A DNA stretch of 64,000 bases. It comes from Streptomyces triticirhizae. Its GTDB lineage: Bacteria > Actinomycetota > Actinomycetes > Streptomycetales > Streptomycetaceae. Shown here one piece after another: positions 52,677 through 60,727 of the stretch (position 1 is its first letter; every line of letters starts with the position of its first letter). Both the position numbers and the translations under genes were made by a program. The stretch is taken from positions 1 through 64,000 of the forward strand of contig NZ_RFFJ01000004.1 in NCBI RefSeq assembly GCF_003696235.1, given 5' to 3'. The notes beneath the pieces were generated by a model that saw nothing but the letters and a program-made list of their open reading frames with translations, had not been told where the DNA came from and did not search any database.

Positions 52677-54167
52677 ATGTCATTCTCGTCGCGCCTTCCC
52701 CTGCGCCGTCGGTGGCCGGCCGCGCCGCTCGGCGCCGCGTTGCTGCTGTTGCCGCTCGGACCGGCGAGCGCCGGCACCGAGGAACCAGCGGCCGCGCCAC
52801 CCGTCCTGCCGGCGGCCGTCGTCTGCAACGACCACTGCGACGGCCGCGACGCCGCCGAGGCCGGCGGCGACCGTCTCGCCGTGACCGCCGAACTCCACGG
52901 CCGCACCGCCGAGTTGCGGTTCGACGACACCAGCGCCATGGGCTGGGCCACCCTCGCCGGCGGTTCGGCCGGCGACCAGCTGTGGCTGGACCGTTCCTTC
53001 GACGGCGGCGCCACCTGGGCCGGCGACAGCCGCATCGGCGAGGTGTCCGTTCCCGAGGGCGCCAACAGCGCCACCACCACGATGTTCAACGTGGACGACT
53101 GGGCCAACCTCGGCGTCGGCGCCCTGCGCGCCTGCCTCCAGGCCGCCGGCCAGCCCGAGATCGCCTGCACCGACTGGGCCAGGACGACCTGGAACGCCGA
53201 CAACCCGGCCAACGCGGCGGCCACCGCGTTGATGACCCTCTACGACCTGGACAACGGCCTCTTCCAGAACCACTGGTGGGTCGGCGCCAATGCCACGACC
53301 GCCATCATCCAGAACATCCAGGCCACCGGGATGCGCTCCTACGAGTACGCCATCGCCCACACCCACGACAGCCAGCTGGACGCGCACGACGGCCAGTTCC
53401 GCAACGAGTACCTCGACGACACCGGCTGGTGGGGCCTCGCCTGGGTCGCCGCCTACGACGTCACCGGCGACGAGCGCTATCTGGAGACCGCCCAGGCCGA
53501 CGCCGAGTGGATGAACGACTACTGGACCGACCTCTGCGGCGGCGGGGTCCAGTGGAAGGTGGACAACCCGTACAAGAACGCCGTCACCAACGAGCTGTTC
53601 ATCCAGCTCAACGCCGCCCTCCACAACCGCCTCTCCGGCGACAACCCCTATCTGGAGCGCGCCGAGGCGGGCTGGGCGTGGCTCTCGGGCAGCGGCATGA
53701 TCAACGACGAGGGGCTGATCAACGACGGCCTCGACGCCGACGCCGGCTGCGTCAACAACGGCCAGACGACCTGGACCTACAACCAGGGCATCATCCTGGG
53801 CGCCCTGGCCGAGCTGAGCACCGCCACCGGTGACGCCGGCCTCCTGGACGAGGCCCGCGCGCTGGCCGACGCCTCGACCAACGCCCCGGGGCTCCACCAG
53901 GACGGGGTGCTCACCGAGCCCTGCGAGCCCGACTGCGGCGCCGACGGCCCCTCGTTCAAGGGCGCCTACGCGCGCGGGCTCGGCGCGCTCAACGACGCCC
54001 TGCCCGACGCCCCCTACTCCGACTACCTCCGGGCCCAGGCGGACGCGGCCTACACCTCGGCGCGCACCCCGCTGGACATGTACGACCTGTCCTGGCGCGG
54101 CCTCGCCGGCAGCTACGGCGTGGGTCAACAGCACAGCGCGCTGGACCTGTTGAACGCCGCGCACTGA
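52677..54167 (+). CDS. secreted glycoside hydrolase family 76 (alpha-1,6-mannanase)
   Basis: Exported enzyme of 496 aa with signal peptide RRWPAAPLGAALLLLPLGPA. The (alpha/alpha)6-barrel GH76 core shows the catalytic Asp pair in YLDDTGWWGLAWVAAYDVTG (Asp247, Asp248). Further motifs are ALMTLYDLDNGLFQNHWWVG and TWTYNQGIILGALAELSTAT. It cleaves alpha-1,6-mannan, such as fungal cell-wall mannan or mannosylated glycans. No carbohydrate-binding module. ATG 52677 is chosen because it begins the signal peptide; the long frame before it is unsupported. Probably controlled by the palindrome at 52606. Confidence 0.86.
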   Translation: MSFSSRLPLRRRWPAAPLGAALLLLPLGPASAGTEEPAAAPPVLPAAVVCNDHCDGRDAAEAGGDRLAVTAELHGRTAELRFDDTSAMGWATLAGGSAGDQLWLDRSFDGGATWAGDSRIGEVSVPEGANSATTTMFNVDDWANLGVGALRACLQAAGQPEIACTDWARTTWNADNPANAAATALMTLYDLDNGLFQNHWWVGANATTAIIQNIQATGMRSYEYAIAHTHDSQLDAHDGQFRNEYLDDTGWWGLAWVAAYDVTGDERYLETAQADAEWMNDYWTDLCGGGVQWKVDNPYKNAVTNELFIQLNAALHNRLSGDNPYLERAEAGWAWLSGSGMINDEGLINDGLDADAGCVNNGQTTWTYNQGIILGALAELSTATGDAGLLDEARALADASTNAPGLHQDGVLTEPCEPDCGADGPSFKGAYARGLGALNDALPDAPYSDYLRAQADAAYTSARTPLDMYDLSWRGLAGSYGVGQQHSALDLLNAAH

Positions 54168-54230
54168 GCGGCACGCGCGCCGGTTCGCACGCCGGCGCGC
54201 GGCCCCGCGCGCGAACCGCCCCGCGCACAC

Positions 54231-54272
54231 GAACGAGCCCCGCCGGATGTGGTGGAATCCGGCGGGGCGTTC
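54231..54272. terminator. bidirectional terminator between GH76 and LPMO genes
   Basis: GCCCCGCCGGA and TCCGGCGGGGC form an 11-bp stem with a 10-base loop. GAAC/GTTC extend it beyond a two-base bulge. It lies between two convergent genes. Confidence 0.7.
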
Positions 54273-54386
54273 GTTGAGCCGGGGTGGGTCGGCCGTCGGC
54301 CGACCACCGCGAGGCGGCGGCCGGCCGGCGGCTCAACCGGCTGTATCGGTGGCGAACGAGGTCAACTCAGCCGAGACCAACGGAGG

Positions 54387-55049
54387 TCAGCCGAAGTTCA
54401 CGTCGCTGCACAGGTAGTACGACTGGTCCAGGTGCGAGGCCTGCCAGATGGTGTAGACGACGTGGTGCCCGCTGCGGCCCGGGGCGCTCACGTCGAAGGA
54501 GATGTTCTGCGCGGGCGGGTAGGAGCCGGTCTCCTCGACCAGTTCGAGGGCGCCCCACGTCAGCGGCTGGGTCGTCGGGTCGTAGCCCTGCCTGGTCACA
54601 TAGACCTGGAAGTAGTCGGCGCCGTGGCTGGCCTGGTCGAACAGTTCCACCGTGAAGGTGGAGCCGACGTTCGTGGTCTTCCAGGGCCCGACGGCGTCCA
54701 GCGAGTCGTAGCGCCCGCCCTCGGTGTTGCCGCCGCTGCACAGGGTCCCGTCCGGGATGGCGCCCCGGTGGTTGCCGTTCACGTTCTCGCGGTAGAGGCC
54801 GTTCCAGTTCCACATGGTGTTGGGGTTGGCCTGCCAGGCCTGCCAGCACATGGGGTCTTCCTGCTCCATGGCCGGGTTGAGGTGGTCGTCACCCCAGCGC
54901 TCGAAGCAGCCGTAGTTCCGCGACGCCGGGTCGACGATCGAGCCGTGGGCGGCGGCGGTGTCGGTCCAGGGGATCAGAAAGAGCATCGCCGCAGCGAGCA
55001 ACGCGGCGATCTTGGCCGTGATCGGCTTTGCGTGAACATGCCATTGCAT
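54387..55049 (-). CDS. AA10 lytic polysaccharide monooxygenase
   Basis: Copper LPMO of 220 aa with no extra module. The signal peptide is cut before His35 (TAAA-HGSIVDPASRNYGC), which becomes the N-terminal copper-brace His; the second His is in DQASHGADYFQVYV and the axial Phe in YYLCSDVNF. The sequence follows the Thermobifida E7 pattern (GCFERWGDDHLNP, DPMCWQAWQANPNTMWNWNG, YDSLDAVGPWKTT), a clade known to oxidise cellulose and chitin. A perfect CebR box lies 40 bases upstream of the start, so it should be induced by cello-oligosaccharides. A GH5 cellulase is 1 kb away. Confidence 0.93.
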   Translation of the reverse strand: MQWHVHAKPITAKIAALLAAAMLFLIPWTDTAAAHGSIVDPASRNYGCFERWGDDHLNPAMEQEDPMCWQAWQANPNTMWNWNGLYRENVNGNHRGAIPDGTLCSGGNTEGGRYDSLDAVGPWKTTNVGSTFTVELFDQASHGADYFQVYVTRQGYDPTTQPLTWGALELVEETGSYPPAQNISFDVSAPGRSGHHVVYTIWQASHLDQSYYLCSDVNFG

Positions 55050-55088
55050 AGTGTGCGAACTCGCCTTCCGGTTATGGGGGTTGCCGGT

Positions 55089-55102
55089 TGGGAGCGCTCC
55101 CA
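55089..55102. promoter_or_regulatory. CebR operator
   Basis: TGGGAGCGCTCCCA is the exact 14-base palindrome bound by the cellulose-utilisation repressor CebR in streptomycetes. It lies 40 bases upstream of the LPMO start codon. Confidence 0.85.
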
Positions 55103-55311
55103 TCAGCCGTGGTGAGTGTACCCATGGCGCAACAGGAGTGAAACATCTCACGCGAGGCCACAGTTCGTTCGACGGCCGCGCGGGGCAGGGCCCGTCACGC
55201 CGCCGCCCCCGGCCGTCGGGGTCGGGGGCAGCGGAGGAACGTCAGCGGCTCGGGGGCCTCAACACCTCGAAAGCCCTGGGCGCCTTGGGCGCTCTGGGCG
55301 CCCCGGCGGCT

Positions 55312-55746
55312 TCAGGAGGCGAGCCAGCCGTGGCCACGGGCCAGGCGTTCGACGCCCTGGCGCACCTGGAGGATCTGCGCGGCGGTCAGGCTCGGGACCC
55401 CGTCCAACAGGGTCTCGGTCAGCTCAAGTCGGAACTCGCGCGGGGAGAGAACGTCGCACAGCCCGTCCTCGACGACCCCGGCGGCGCTCGACTCGGCGCG
55501 CGAGGAGGAGGCGGCCGGCCCGCTCTCGTCGGAGCCCGAGCCCTTCCGGACGACGCTCACCAGGGACGCCTTCGGGCCTCGCTCGCCCTCGGTGACATCG
55601 AACTCCACGACCGCGCCGGGCTGGTAGAGGTGCTTGTCGTCCAACAGGTCGTTCGCGTGCATGAAGACATCCTCCCCACCCTCGTCGGGGATGATGAACC
55701 CGTAACCGCGAATGTCATCGAAGCGGACAACCCTGCCCTGCGCCAT
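55312..55746 (-). CDS. cold-shock domain protein with C-terminal extension
   Basis: Protein of 144 aa. The N-terminal ~65 residues form a cold-shock/OB fold: AQGRVVRFDDIRGYGFIIPD with RNP1-like GYGFI and RNP2-like VFMHANDLL. A Ser-rich linker leads to a ~60-residue C-terminal helical part (LCDVLSPREFRLELTETLLD). Binds single-stranded RNA or DNA. This longer two-part form is common in streptomycetes, unlike 67-residue CspA. ATG 55746 starts MAQGRVVRF. Confidence 0.88.
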   Translation of the reverse strand: MAQGRVVRFDDIRGYGFIIPDEGGEDVFMHANDLLDDKHLYQPGAVVEFDVTEGERGPKASLVSVVRKGSGSDESGPAASSSRAESSAAGVVEDGLCDVLSPREFRLELTETLLDGVPSLTAAQILQVRQGVERLARGHGWLAS

Positions 55747-56075
55747 AGCACACCTCACCACACGAACCAGTTAGCTCAACAGCCAATCCTCCCGGGCACA
55801 CTACCAAGGCGGCCGGGGCCCGCGAGAGGCTTCGCGGAACGCCACCCGGACGCGCGGAAGGCCGTTCCCCAGCCCCCGCCGGCCCGCCGTCACCACGTCG
55901 CCGACGCCTCCGCCGGACCGCCGCCAACGCCCCGCCGCGCACGGCCCGTTCCGGCCCGGGTGGCCGCCCGAACGGTTGACGGGCTGGTCAAGTGTCCCTA
56001 CGTTCGGGGCCGACCATCTCCCGCATCCCCCACCGCCGGGGTCGCCCCGCCTCGGCGCGATCGGAGACACAGGTT
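55747..56075. other. divergent intergenic region
   Basis: Holds promoters of the cold-shock gene (minus) and the GH5 gene (plus). I see no CebR box or other palindrome here, unlike in front of the LPMO gene. Confidence 0.4.
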
Positions 56076-57182
56076 ATGCCCACTTCGCGATCCCCCCGTT
56101 CGGACGACTCCGGCCGGCCGAGCCGCCGGCCGCGCCTCCCCCAACACCGCGCGGGCCGCCTCTGGTTGGCCGGCCTGCTGGCCGTCGGCACGGCGTTCGC
56201 CGGCGCCTCGCTCGCCACCGCCGGCGAGGACGGCGCCCCTCCCGCCGGCGCCTCGCCCGAGGCCGTCACCCCGCTCGCCGAGCACGGCGCGCTGGAGGTC
56301 TGCGGCACCACGCTCTGTGGCGAGAACGGCGAGCCGGTCCAGCTGCGCGGCATGAGCACCCACGGCACCCAGTGGTTCGAGCACTGCGTCACCGAGGAGT
56401 CCCTCGACGTCCTGGCCAACGACTGGGGCGCCGACGTGATCCGGGTCTCGACCTATGTCCAGGAGGACGGCTACGAGACCGACCCGGCCTACTTCACCGA
56501 CGTGGCCAGCCGGATCATCGACCAGGCGACCGAGCGCGGCATGTACGTGGTGGTCGACTGGCACATGCTGACCCCGGGCGACCCCAACGTCAACACCGAG
56601 CTGGCCAAGCGGTTCTTCACCGAGATCACCGCGCGCCACGGCGACCAGGACAACCTGATCTACGAGATCGCCAACGAGCCCAACGGCGTGAGCTGGTCGG
56701 CGATCCGGAGCTACGCGGAGGAGGTCATCCCCGTGGTGCGGGCCGGCGACCCGGACTCGGTGGTGATCGTCGGTACCCGGGGCTGGTCCTCGCTGGGGGT
56801 CTCGGACGGCTCGGACGAGTCCGAGATCGTCGCCGACCCGGTGAACGCGGAGAACGTGATGTACACCTTCCACTTCTACGCGGCCTCCCACCAGGAGGGC
56901 TACATCGACACGTTGGAGCGCGCCGCCGACCAACTGCCGATCTTCGTCACGGAGTTCGGCGCCGAGGAGTACACCGGCGACGGCGGGCACGACTTCGAGT
57001 TCGCGGACCGGTACCTCGACCTGCTGGCCGAGAAGAACATCAGCTGGACCAACTGGAACTACTCCGACGACTTCCGCAGCGGTGCCGTCTTCGAGCCGGG
57101 CACCTGCGACGCGGGCTCCTGGGCCGATCCGGGCTCGCTGAAGGAGTCCGGCGTCTGGATCAGCGAGCGCATCAGGGGCTGA
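56076..57182 (+). CDS. secreted GH5 endoglucanase (cellulase)
   Basis: Glycoside hydrolase family 5 enzyme of 368 aa. A long n-region is followed by the signal segment AGRLWLAGLLAVGTAFAGAS. The (beta/alpha)8 domain has the acid/base Glu201 in IYEIANEPNG and the nucleophile Glu293 in PIFVTEFGAEEY; the substrate region is VDWHMLTPGDPNVNTELAKR. It resembles subfamily 2 bacterial endoglucanases and lacks a cellulose-binding module. It likely cooperates with the LPMO. Start ATG 56076 (MPTSRSPRS) with GGAGA upstream. Confidence 0.88.
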   Translation: MPTSRSPRSDDSGRPSRRPRLPQHRAGRLWLAGLLAVGTAFAGASLATAGEDGAPPAGASPEAVTPLAEHGALEVCGTTLCGENGEPVQLRGMSTHGTQWFEHCVTEESLDVLANDWGADVIRVSTYVQEDGYETDPAYFTDVASRIIDQATERGMYVVVDWHMLTPGDPNVNTELAKRFFTEITARHGDQDNLIYEIANEPNGVSWSAIRSYAEEVIPVVRAGDPDSVVIVGTRGWSSLGVSDGSDESEIVADPVNAENVMYTFHFYAASHQEGYIDTLERAADQLPIFVTEFGAEEYTGDGGHDFEFADRYLDLLAEKNISWTNWNYSDDFRSGAVFEPGTCDAGSWADPGSLKESGVWISERIRG

Positions 57183-57397
57183 GCCCCGGGGCCGGTTCCC
57201 CGGCCCGCCTCCGGTCCGGCCTCCGGGTCAACCCGGGCCGGCCGCCGCGAGGTTGGCGCGTTCCCAGCGGTGCCGCGTTCCCCTGCCGGGGGGCGCGGCA
57301 CCGCCGTTTCCGGCGCCCGCCCGTCGTTTCCGAACGGTTCCCGAGCGTCGCCCCTGGGGTCCAACGGGGCGGAGAACGGCCGGCGTTGAGGCCCGAC

Positions 57398-57413
57398 CAG
57401 AGAGCGCTCTCTG
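57398..57413. promoter_or_regulatory. LacI-type operator 1
   Basis: CAGAGAGCGCTCTCTG, a perfect 16-base palindrome centred on CG. A second copy of its core lies 154 bases downstream, suggesting looping by one repressor. Confidence 0.65.
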
Positions 57414-57553
57414 AGGGAACCCGCGCGTGGGCCGGCCACAACAGCGGTCTTCCGTGGGCACGTTGATCCTGGTCAGCGCGTTGGAATCGGTTCCGGATCA
57501 CGCGACGTCTTGACATGCCATCCGGGCGCCAAGAGACTCGGCGCGAAGGATCT

Positions 57554-57565
57554 GAGAGCGCTCTC
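57554..57565. promoter_or_regulatory. LacI-type operator 2
   Basis: GAGAGCGCTCTC, a perfect 12-base palindrome (in CTGAGAGCGCTCTCTGAG), 128 bases before the start of the beta-helix gene. Similar to, but distinct from, the CebR box, which has TGGGAGCG. Confidence 0.65.
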
Positions 57566-57692
57566 TGAGATGCCGGGCGCGTGGTGGGACGCCATGGCCC
57601 GGGCGACCGCACCAGCCGATGACGCGACCGCGTCGAGCGCCGTCCCCGCCCGTCGCGGTCGCGCCCTCACCTCCCCCCACCAGGAGTTCTTC

Positions 57693-59567
57693 ATGAGAGC
57701 AAGCAAGGCGGGGCCGCGCGGACACCGCCGGCTGCCGCTGTCCCGCAGGGGCCTGGCCACCCTCGGTGCCGTCACCCTGGTGTCGGCCGGGCTGTTGGCC
57801 GGGCCGCTGCCCGGCGCCCTGGCCGGCGAGGACGACGGCGGCGAGGCCGCCCCGACGGCGGTGCCGGAGACGGACCCGTTCGCCCCCGACCTGGGGCCCA
57901 ACGTGCACGTCTACGACCCGTCGATGTCGGCCGACCAGATCCAGAGCGAGCTGGACGCGATCTACGAGCAGCAGCACACCAACCAGTTCGGCACCGAGCG
58001 CCATGCCGCGCTCTTCAAGCCGGGCGAGTACCCGTTGGACATCAAGGTCGGCTTCTACACCCAGATCGCCGGGCTGGGCCTGATGCCGGACGACGTCAAC
58101 GTCAACGGCCACGTCCGGGTCGAGGCCGACTGGCTCCAGCAGGGCGACGACCCGAACAACTTGGGCAACGCCACCCAGAACTTCTGGCGCGGGGCCGAGA
58201 ACCTCTCGGTGACGATCCCCGAGGGCCAGATCGAGCGCTGGGCCGTCTCCCAGGCGGCGCCGTACCGGCGGATGCACCTGGACACGCTGGGAGTTCAGCT
58301 GTGGAACGGCTATGACGGCTGGGCCAGCGGCGGGCTCTACGCGGACACCAAGATCAGCGGTTGGGTCCAGTCGGGTTCCCAGCAGCAGTGGTTGACCCGC
58401 AACACGGAGCTGGACGGCGGCTGGGACGGCTCCGTCTGGAACATGGTGTTCGTGGGCTCGACCGGCACCCCGGCGGCCAACTTCCCGAACCCCTCGCACA
58501 CCGTGGTCGACGAGACCCCGGTGATCCGCGAGAAGCCGTTCCTCTACATCGACGACGCGGGCGAGTACCAGGTGTTCGTCCCGGCGCTGCGGGAGAACGC
58601 GGTCGGCACCAGCTGGTCCAGCGGCGCGGCGGCGGGCTCGTCGATCTCGCTGGCCGACTTCCTGGTGGTGCACCCCGACACCCCGACCGCCACGATCAAC
58701 GAGGCGCTGGCGGAGGGCAAGCACCTGCTGTTCACGCCGGGCGTGCACCATCTGGACTCGGCGATCGAGGTGAACAACCCGGACACCGTGGTGCTGGGCC
58801 TGGGCCTGGCCACGCTGGTGCCCGACACCGGCGAGGAGGCGATCAGGGTCGCCGACGTGGACGGCGTCAAGCTGGCCGGCATCCTGATCGACGCGGGCGC
58901 GGAGAGCAGCCCGACGCTGATCGAGGTGGGCCCGGAGGGCTCCTCGGCCGACCACTCGGAGAACCCGACCTCGCTGCACGACGTGTTCTTCCGGATCGGC
59001 GGCTCGCACCTGGGCCGGGCGGACAACAGCCTCACCGTCAACAGCGGCCATGTGATCGGCGACCACCTGTGGGTGTGGCGGGCCGACCACGGCGAGGACG
59101 GCACCTGGGGCTGGGACGTGAACACGGCCGCCAACGGCGTGATCGTCAACGGTGACGACGTCACCATGTACGGGCTGTTCGTGGAGCACTACCAGGAGTA
59201 CCAGGTCATCTGGAACGGCGAGCGGGGCCGGACGTACTTCTTCCAGAACGAGATGCCCTACGACCCGCCGACCCAGGAGGCGTGGGGCAGCAGCGGGGAC
59301 GGCTCGCTGGGCTGGGCCTCCTACAAGGTGGCCGACGACGTCGCCGAGCACGAGGCGTGGGGCGTGGGCGCCTACTCGTTCTTCAACGTGAACCCGGACA
59401 TCCACGCCAGCCGGGGCTTCGAGGTCCCGGAGGCGCCGGGGGTGCGGTTCCACAACCTGGTCACGGTCTCGCTGGGCGGGGTCGGCACCATCGACCGGGT
59501 CATCAACGACGCGGGCGATCCGGCCCATCTGGACAGTCAGCAGTCGTACCTGACCAACTACCCGTGA
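57693..59567 (+). CDS. secreted beta-helix carbohydrate-active protein (GH55/pectate-lyase-fold-like)
   Basis: Exported protein of 624 aa with signal segment GLATLGAVTLVSAGLLAGPL. The mature protein looks like paired right-handed beta-helices: ALFKPGEYPLDIKVGFYTQI, NFWRGAENLSVTIPEGQ, HLLFTPGVHHLDSAIEVNNP, HVIGDHLWVWRADHGEDGTW and TMYGLFVEHYQEYQVIWNGE. Streptomycete relatives are variously labelled GH55-like, 'coagulation factor 5/8' or 'adenylyl cyclase', so the annotation of this family is unsettled. A polysaccharide-degrading role is inferred from fold, export, operators and neighbouring cellulase and LPMO genes. I cannot name the catalytic residues. ATG 57693 follows CAGGAG. Confidence 0.65.
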   Translation: MRASKAGPRGHRRLPLSRRGLATLGAVTLVSAGLLAGPLPGALAGEDDGGEAAPTAVPETDPFAPDLGPNVHVYDPSMSADQIQSELDAIYEQQHTNQFGTERHAALFKPGEYPLDIKVGFYTQIAGLGLMPDDVNVNGHVRVEADWLQQGDDPNNLGNATQNFWRGAENLSVTIPEGQIERWAVSQAAPYRRMHLDTLGVQLWNGYDGWASGGLYADTKISGWVQSGSQQQWLTRNTELDGGWDGSVWNMVFVGSTGTPAANFPNPSHTVVDETPVIREKPFLYIDDAGEYQVFVPALRENAVGTSWSSGAAAGSSISLADFLVVHPDTPTATINEALAEGKHLLFTPGVHHLDSAIEVNNPDTVVLGLGLATLVPDTGEEAIRVADVDGVKLAGILIDAGAESSPTLIEVGPEGSSADHSENPTSLHDVFFRIGGSHLGRADNSLTVNSGHVIGDHLWVWRADHGEDGTWGWDVNTAANGVIVNGDDVTMYGLFVEHYQEYQVIWNGERGRTYFFQNEMPYDPPTQEAWGSSGDGSLGWASYKVADDVAEHEAWGVGAYSFFNVNPDIHASRGFEVPEAPGVRFHNLVTVSLGGVGTIDRVINDAGDPAHLDSQQSYLTNYP

Positions 59568-59637
59568 TCATGCGCCGATCGGCCGCTGATCGCTGACTGA
59601 TCACCTGCCGATCGGCCTCGATCCACCTCTCGAACCC

Positions 59638-59677
59638 GGGCCGGCCGGGTGGGGCGCTCTCCCCACCCGGCCGGCCC
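59638..59677 (+). terminator. very strong hairpin terminator
   Basis: GGGCCGGCCGGGTGGGG and CCCCACCCGGCCGGCCC form a perfect 17-bp stem around CGCTCT, followed by TTT. It isolates the beta-helix gene from the next operon. Confidence 0.88.
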
Positions 59678-59755
59678 TTTCGTGTGCCTCCGGACCGCCA
59701 TGTACCCCGCGCGGACCGGCAGTTTTTCTTATAGAGGGAACTTCCAGCGAATGTA

Positions 59756-59784
59756 TTGCTGTAGGCGGAATGAGGTCGTAGCTT
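59756..59784 (+). promoter_or_regulatory. sigma70-like promoter of the ABC operon
   Basis: TTGCTG (59756-59761), a 17-base spacer and TAGCTT (59779-59784). The surrounding 100 bases are unusually AT-rich for this genome. The leader ORF starts about 30 bases after the likely transcription start. Confidence 0.6.
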
Positions 59785-59819
59785 GCAGGACACCCACGTT
59801 CAAGCACAAAGGAGTCGCC

Positions 59820-59855
59820 ATGAGCTGGTCCGAACCTACCCCTGTCACATCATGA
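59820..59855 (+). CDS. 11-codon leader ORF coupled to ABC permease
   Basis: ATG 59820 to TGA 59855 encodes MSWSEPTPVTS. It has the best ribosome-binding site in the area (AAAGGAG, 59808-59814), while the permease that follows has none of its own. The permease ATG (59852) overlaps the leader stop as ATGA, so ribosomes reading the leader would restart on the permease. It is too short for a structural role and may be a translational coupling device or an attenuator-like leader. An alternative is that the permease starts at a later GTG. Confidence 0.5.
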   Translation: MSWSEPTPVTS

Positions 59856-60727
59856 GCCTCGAAGGGGCCGCAACGGTCACACGCGCTCCGCAGGGGACAG
59901 CTCGGGCAAACCTGGCGGACGCTTCCGGTCGTTTGGGGCATCTGCTCGGGCGGCGCTGGGTGCGGGACCTCGGGCTGAAGGTCTCCGGCGTGCTGGTGGT
60001 GCTGCTCGCCCTGGAGCTGTGCTCGCGCACCGGGCTGCTCTCCCGTGACTGGTTTCCGCCGGTCACCGAGACCTATGCGGAACTCTTCAAGCTCGCGGCA
60101 GGACACCCGCTGTGGACCGAGATAGGCCGCACGCTCAGCGGCTGGGCCCTGGGCATCGCGCTGGCCACCGTGCTGGCCGTGCCCTGCGGCATCCTGCTGG
60201 GCTCGAACCAGACCGCGTACCGGATGACCCGGGTCGTCATCGAGTTCTGCCGGCCGGTGCCCTCCGTGGCGCTGATCCCGCTGGCGGTGCTGGTCTACGG
60301 CGTCGGCCTGGAGATGAAGGTCTTCCTGATCGTCTTTGTCACCTTCTGGCCGATCCTGCTTCAGGTGATCTACGGCGTGCAGGACGTGGACCCGGTGGTG
60401 CGGGACACCGCGCGCGCCTACGGACTGCCGCCGCTGGCCCGCTTCTTCCGGGTCACCCTGCCGAGCGCCGCCCCCTACATCGCCACAGGGCTGCGGATCG
60501 CCTCGGCCATCGCGCTGGTGCTGGCGGTCACCGCCGAGCTGGTGGTGGGCGCGCCCGGGCTCGGCCAGTCGATCGTGGTCGCCCAGTCCAACGCCAACCT
60601 GCCGCGCATGTACGCGCTGATCATCGTCACCGGGCTGGTCGGCTGGGTGCTCAACCTCGCCTTCCAGGCCATCGAACGCCGGCTGCTGAGGTGGCACCCC
60701 TCGCAGCGTCAGGAGGTCGCCCAGTGA
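59852..60727 (+). CDS. ABC transporter permease 1 (SsuC/TauC/NMT1 class)
   Basis: Permease of 291 aa with six segments after a ~40-residue polar N-terminus. The EAA-like loop is VVRDTARAYGLPPLARFFRV near residue 185, and GRTLSGWALGIALATVLAVP is typical of the sulfonate/nitrate/taurine/pyrimidine family. The start at 59852 overlaps the leader ORF; the open frame further upstream lacks a start signal. It overlaps the second permease by GTGA. Confidence 0.86.
   Translation: MSLEGAATVTRAPQGTARANLADASGRLGHLLGRRWVRDLGLKVSGVLVVLLALELCSRTGLLSRDWFPPVTETYAELFKLAAGHPLWTEIGRTLSGWALGIALATVLAVPCGILLGSNQTAYRMTRVVIEFCRPVPSVALIPLAVLVYGVGLEMKVFLIVFVTFWPILLQVIYGVQDVDPVVRDTARAYGLPPLARFFRVTLPSAAPYIATGLRIASAIALVLAVTAELVVGAPGLGQSIVVAQSNANLPRMYALIIVTGLVGWVLNLAFQAIERRLLRWHPSQRQEVAQ

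Larger units (their letters stand above)
57183..57692. other. long regulatory gap before beta-helix enzyme gene
   Basis: A 510-base stretch without a credible gene. It contains the two palindromes at 57398-57413 and 57554-57565 and a promoter-like TTGATCC/CGTTGGAA region between them. Confidence 0.5.
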
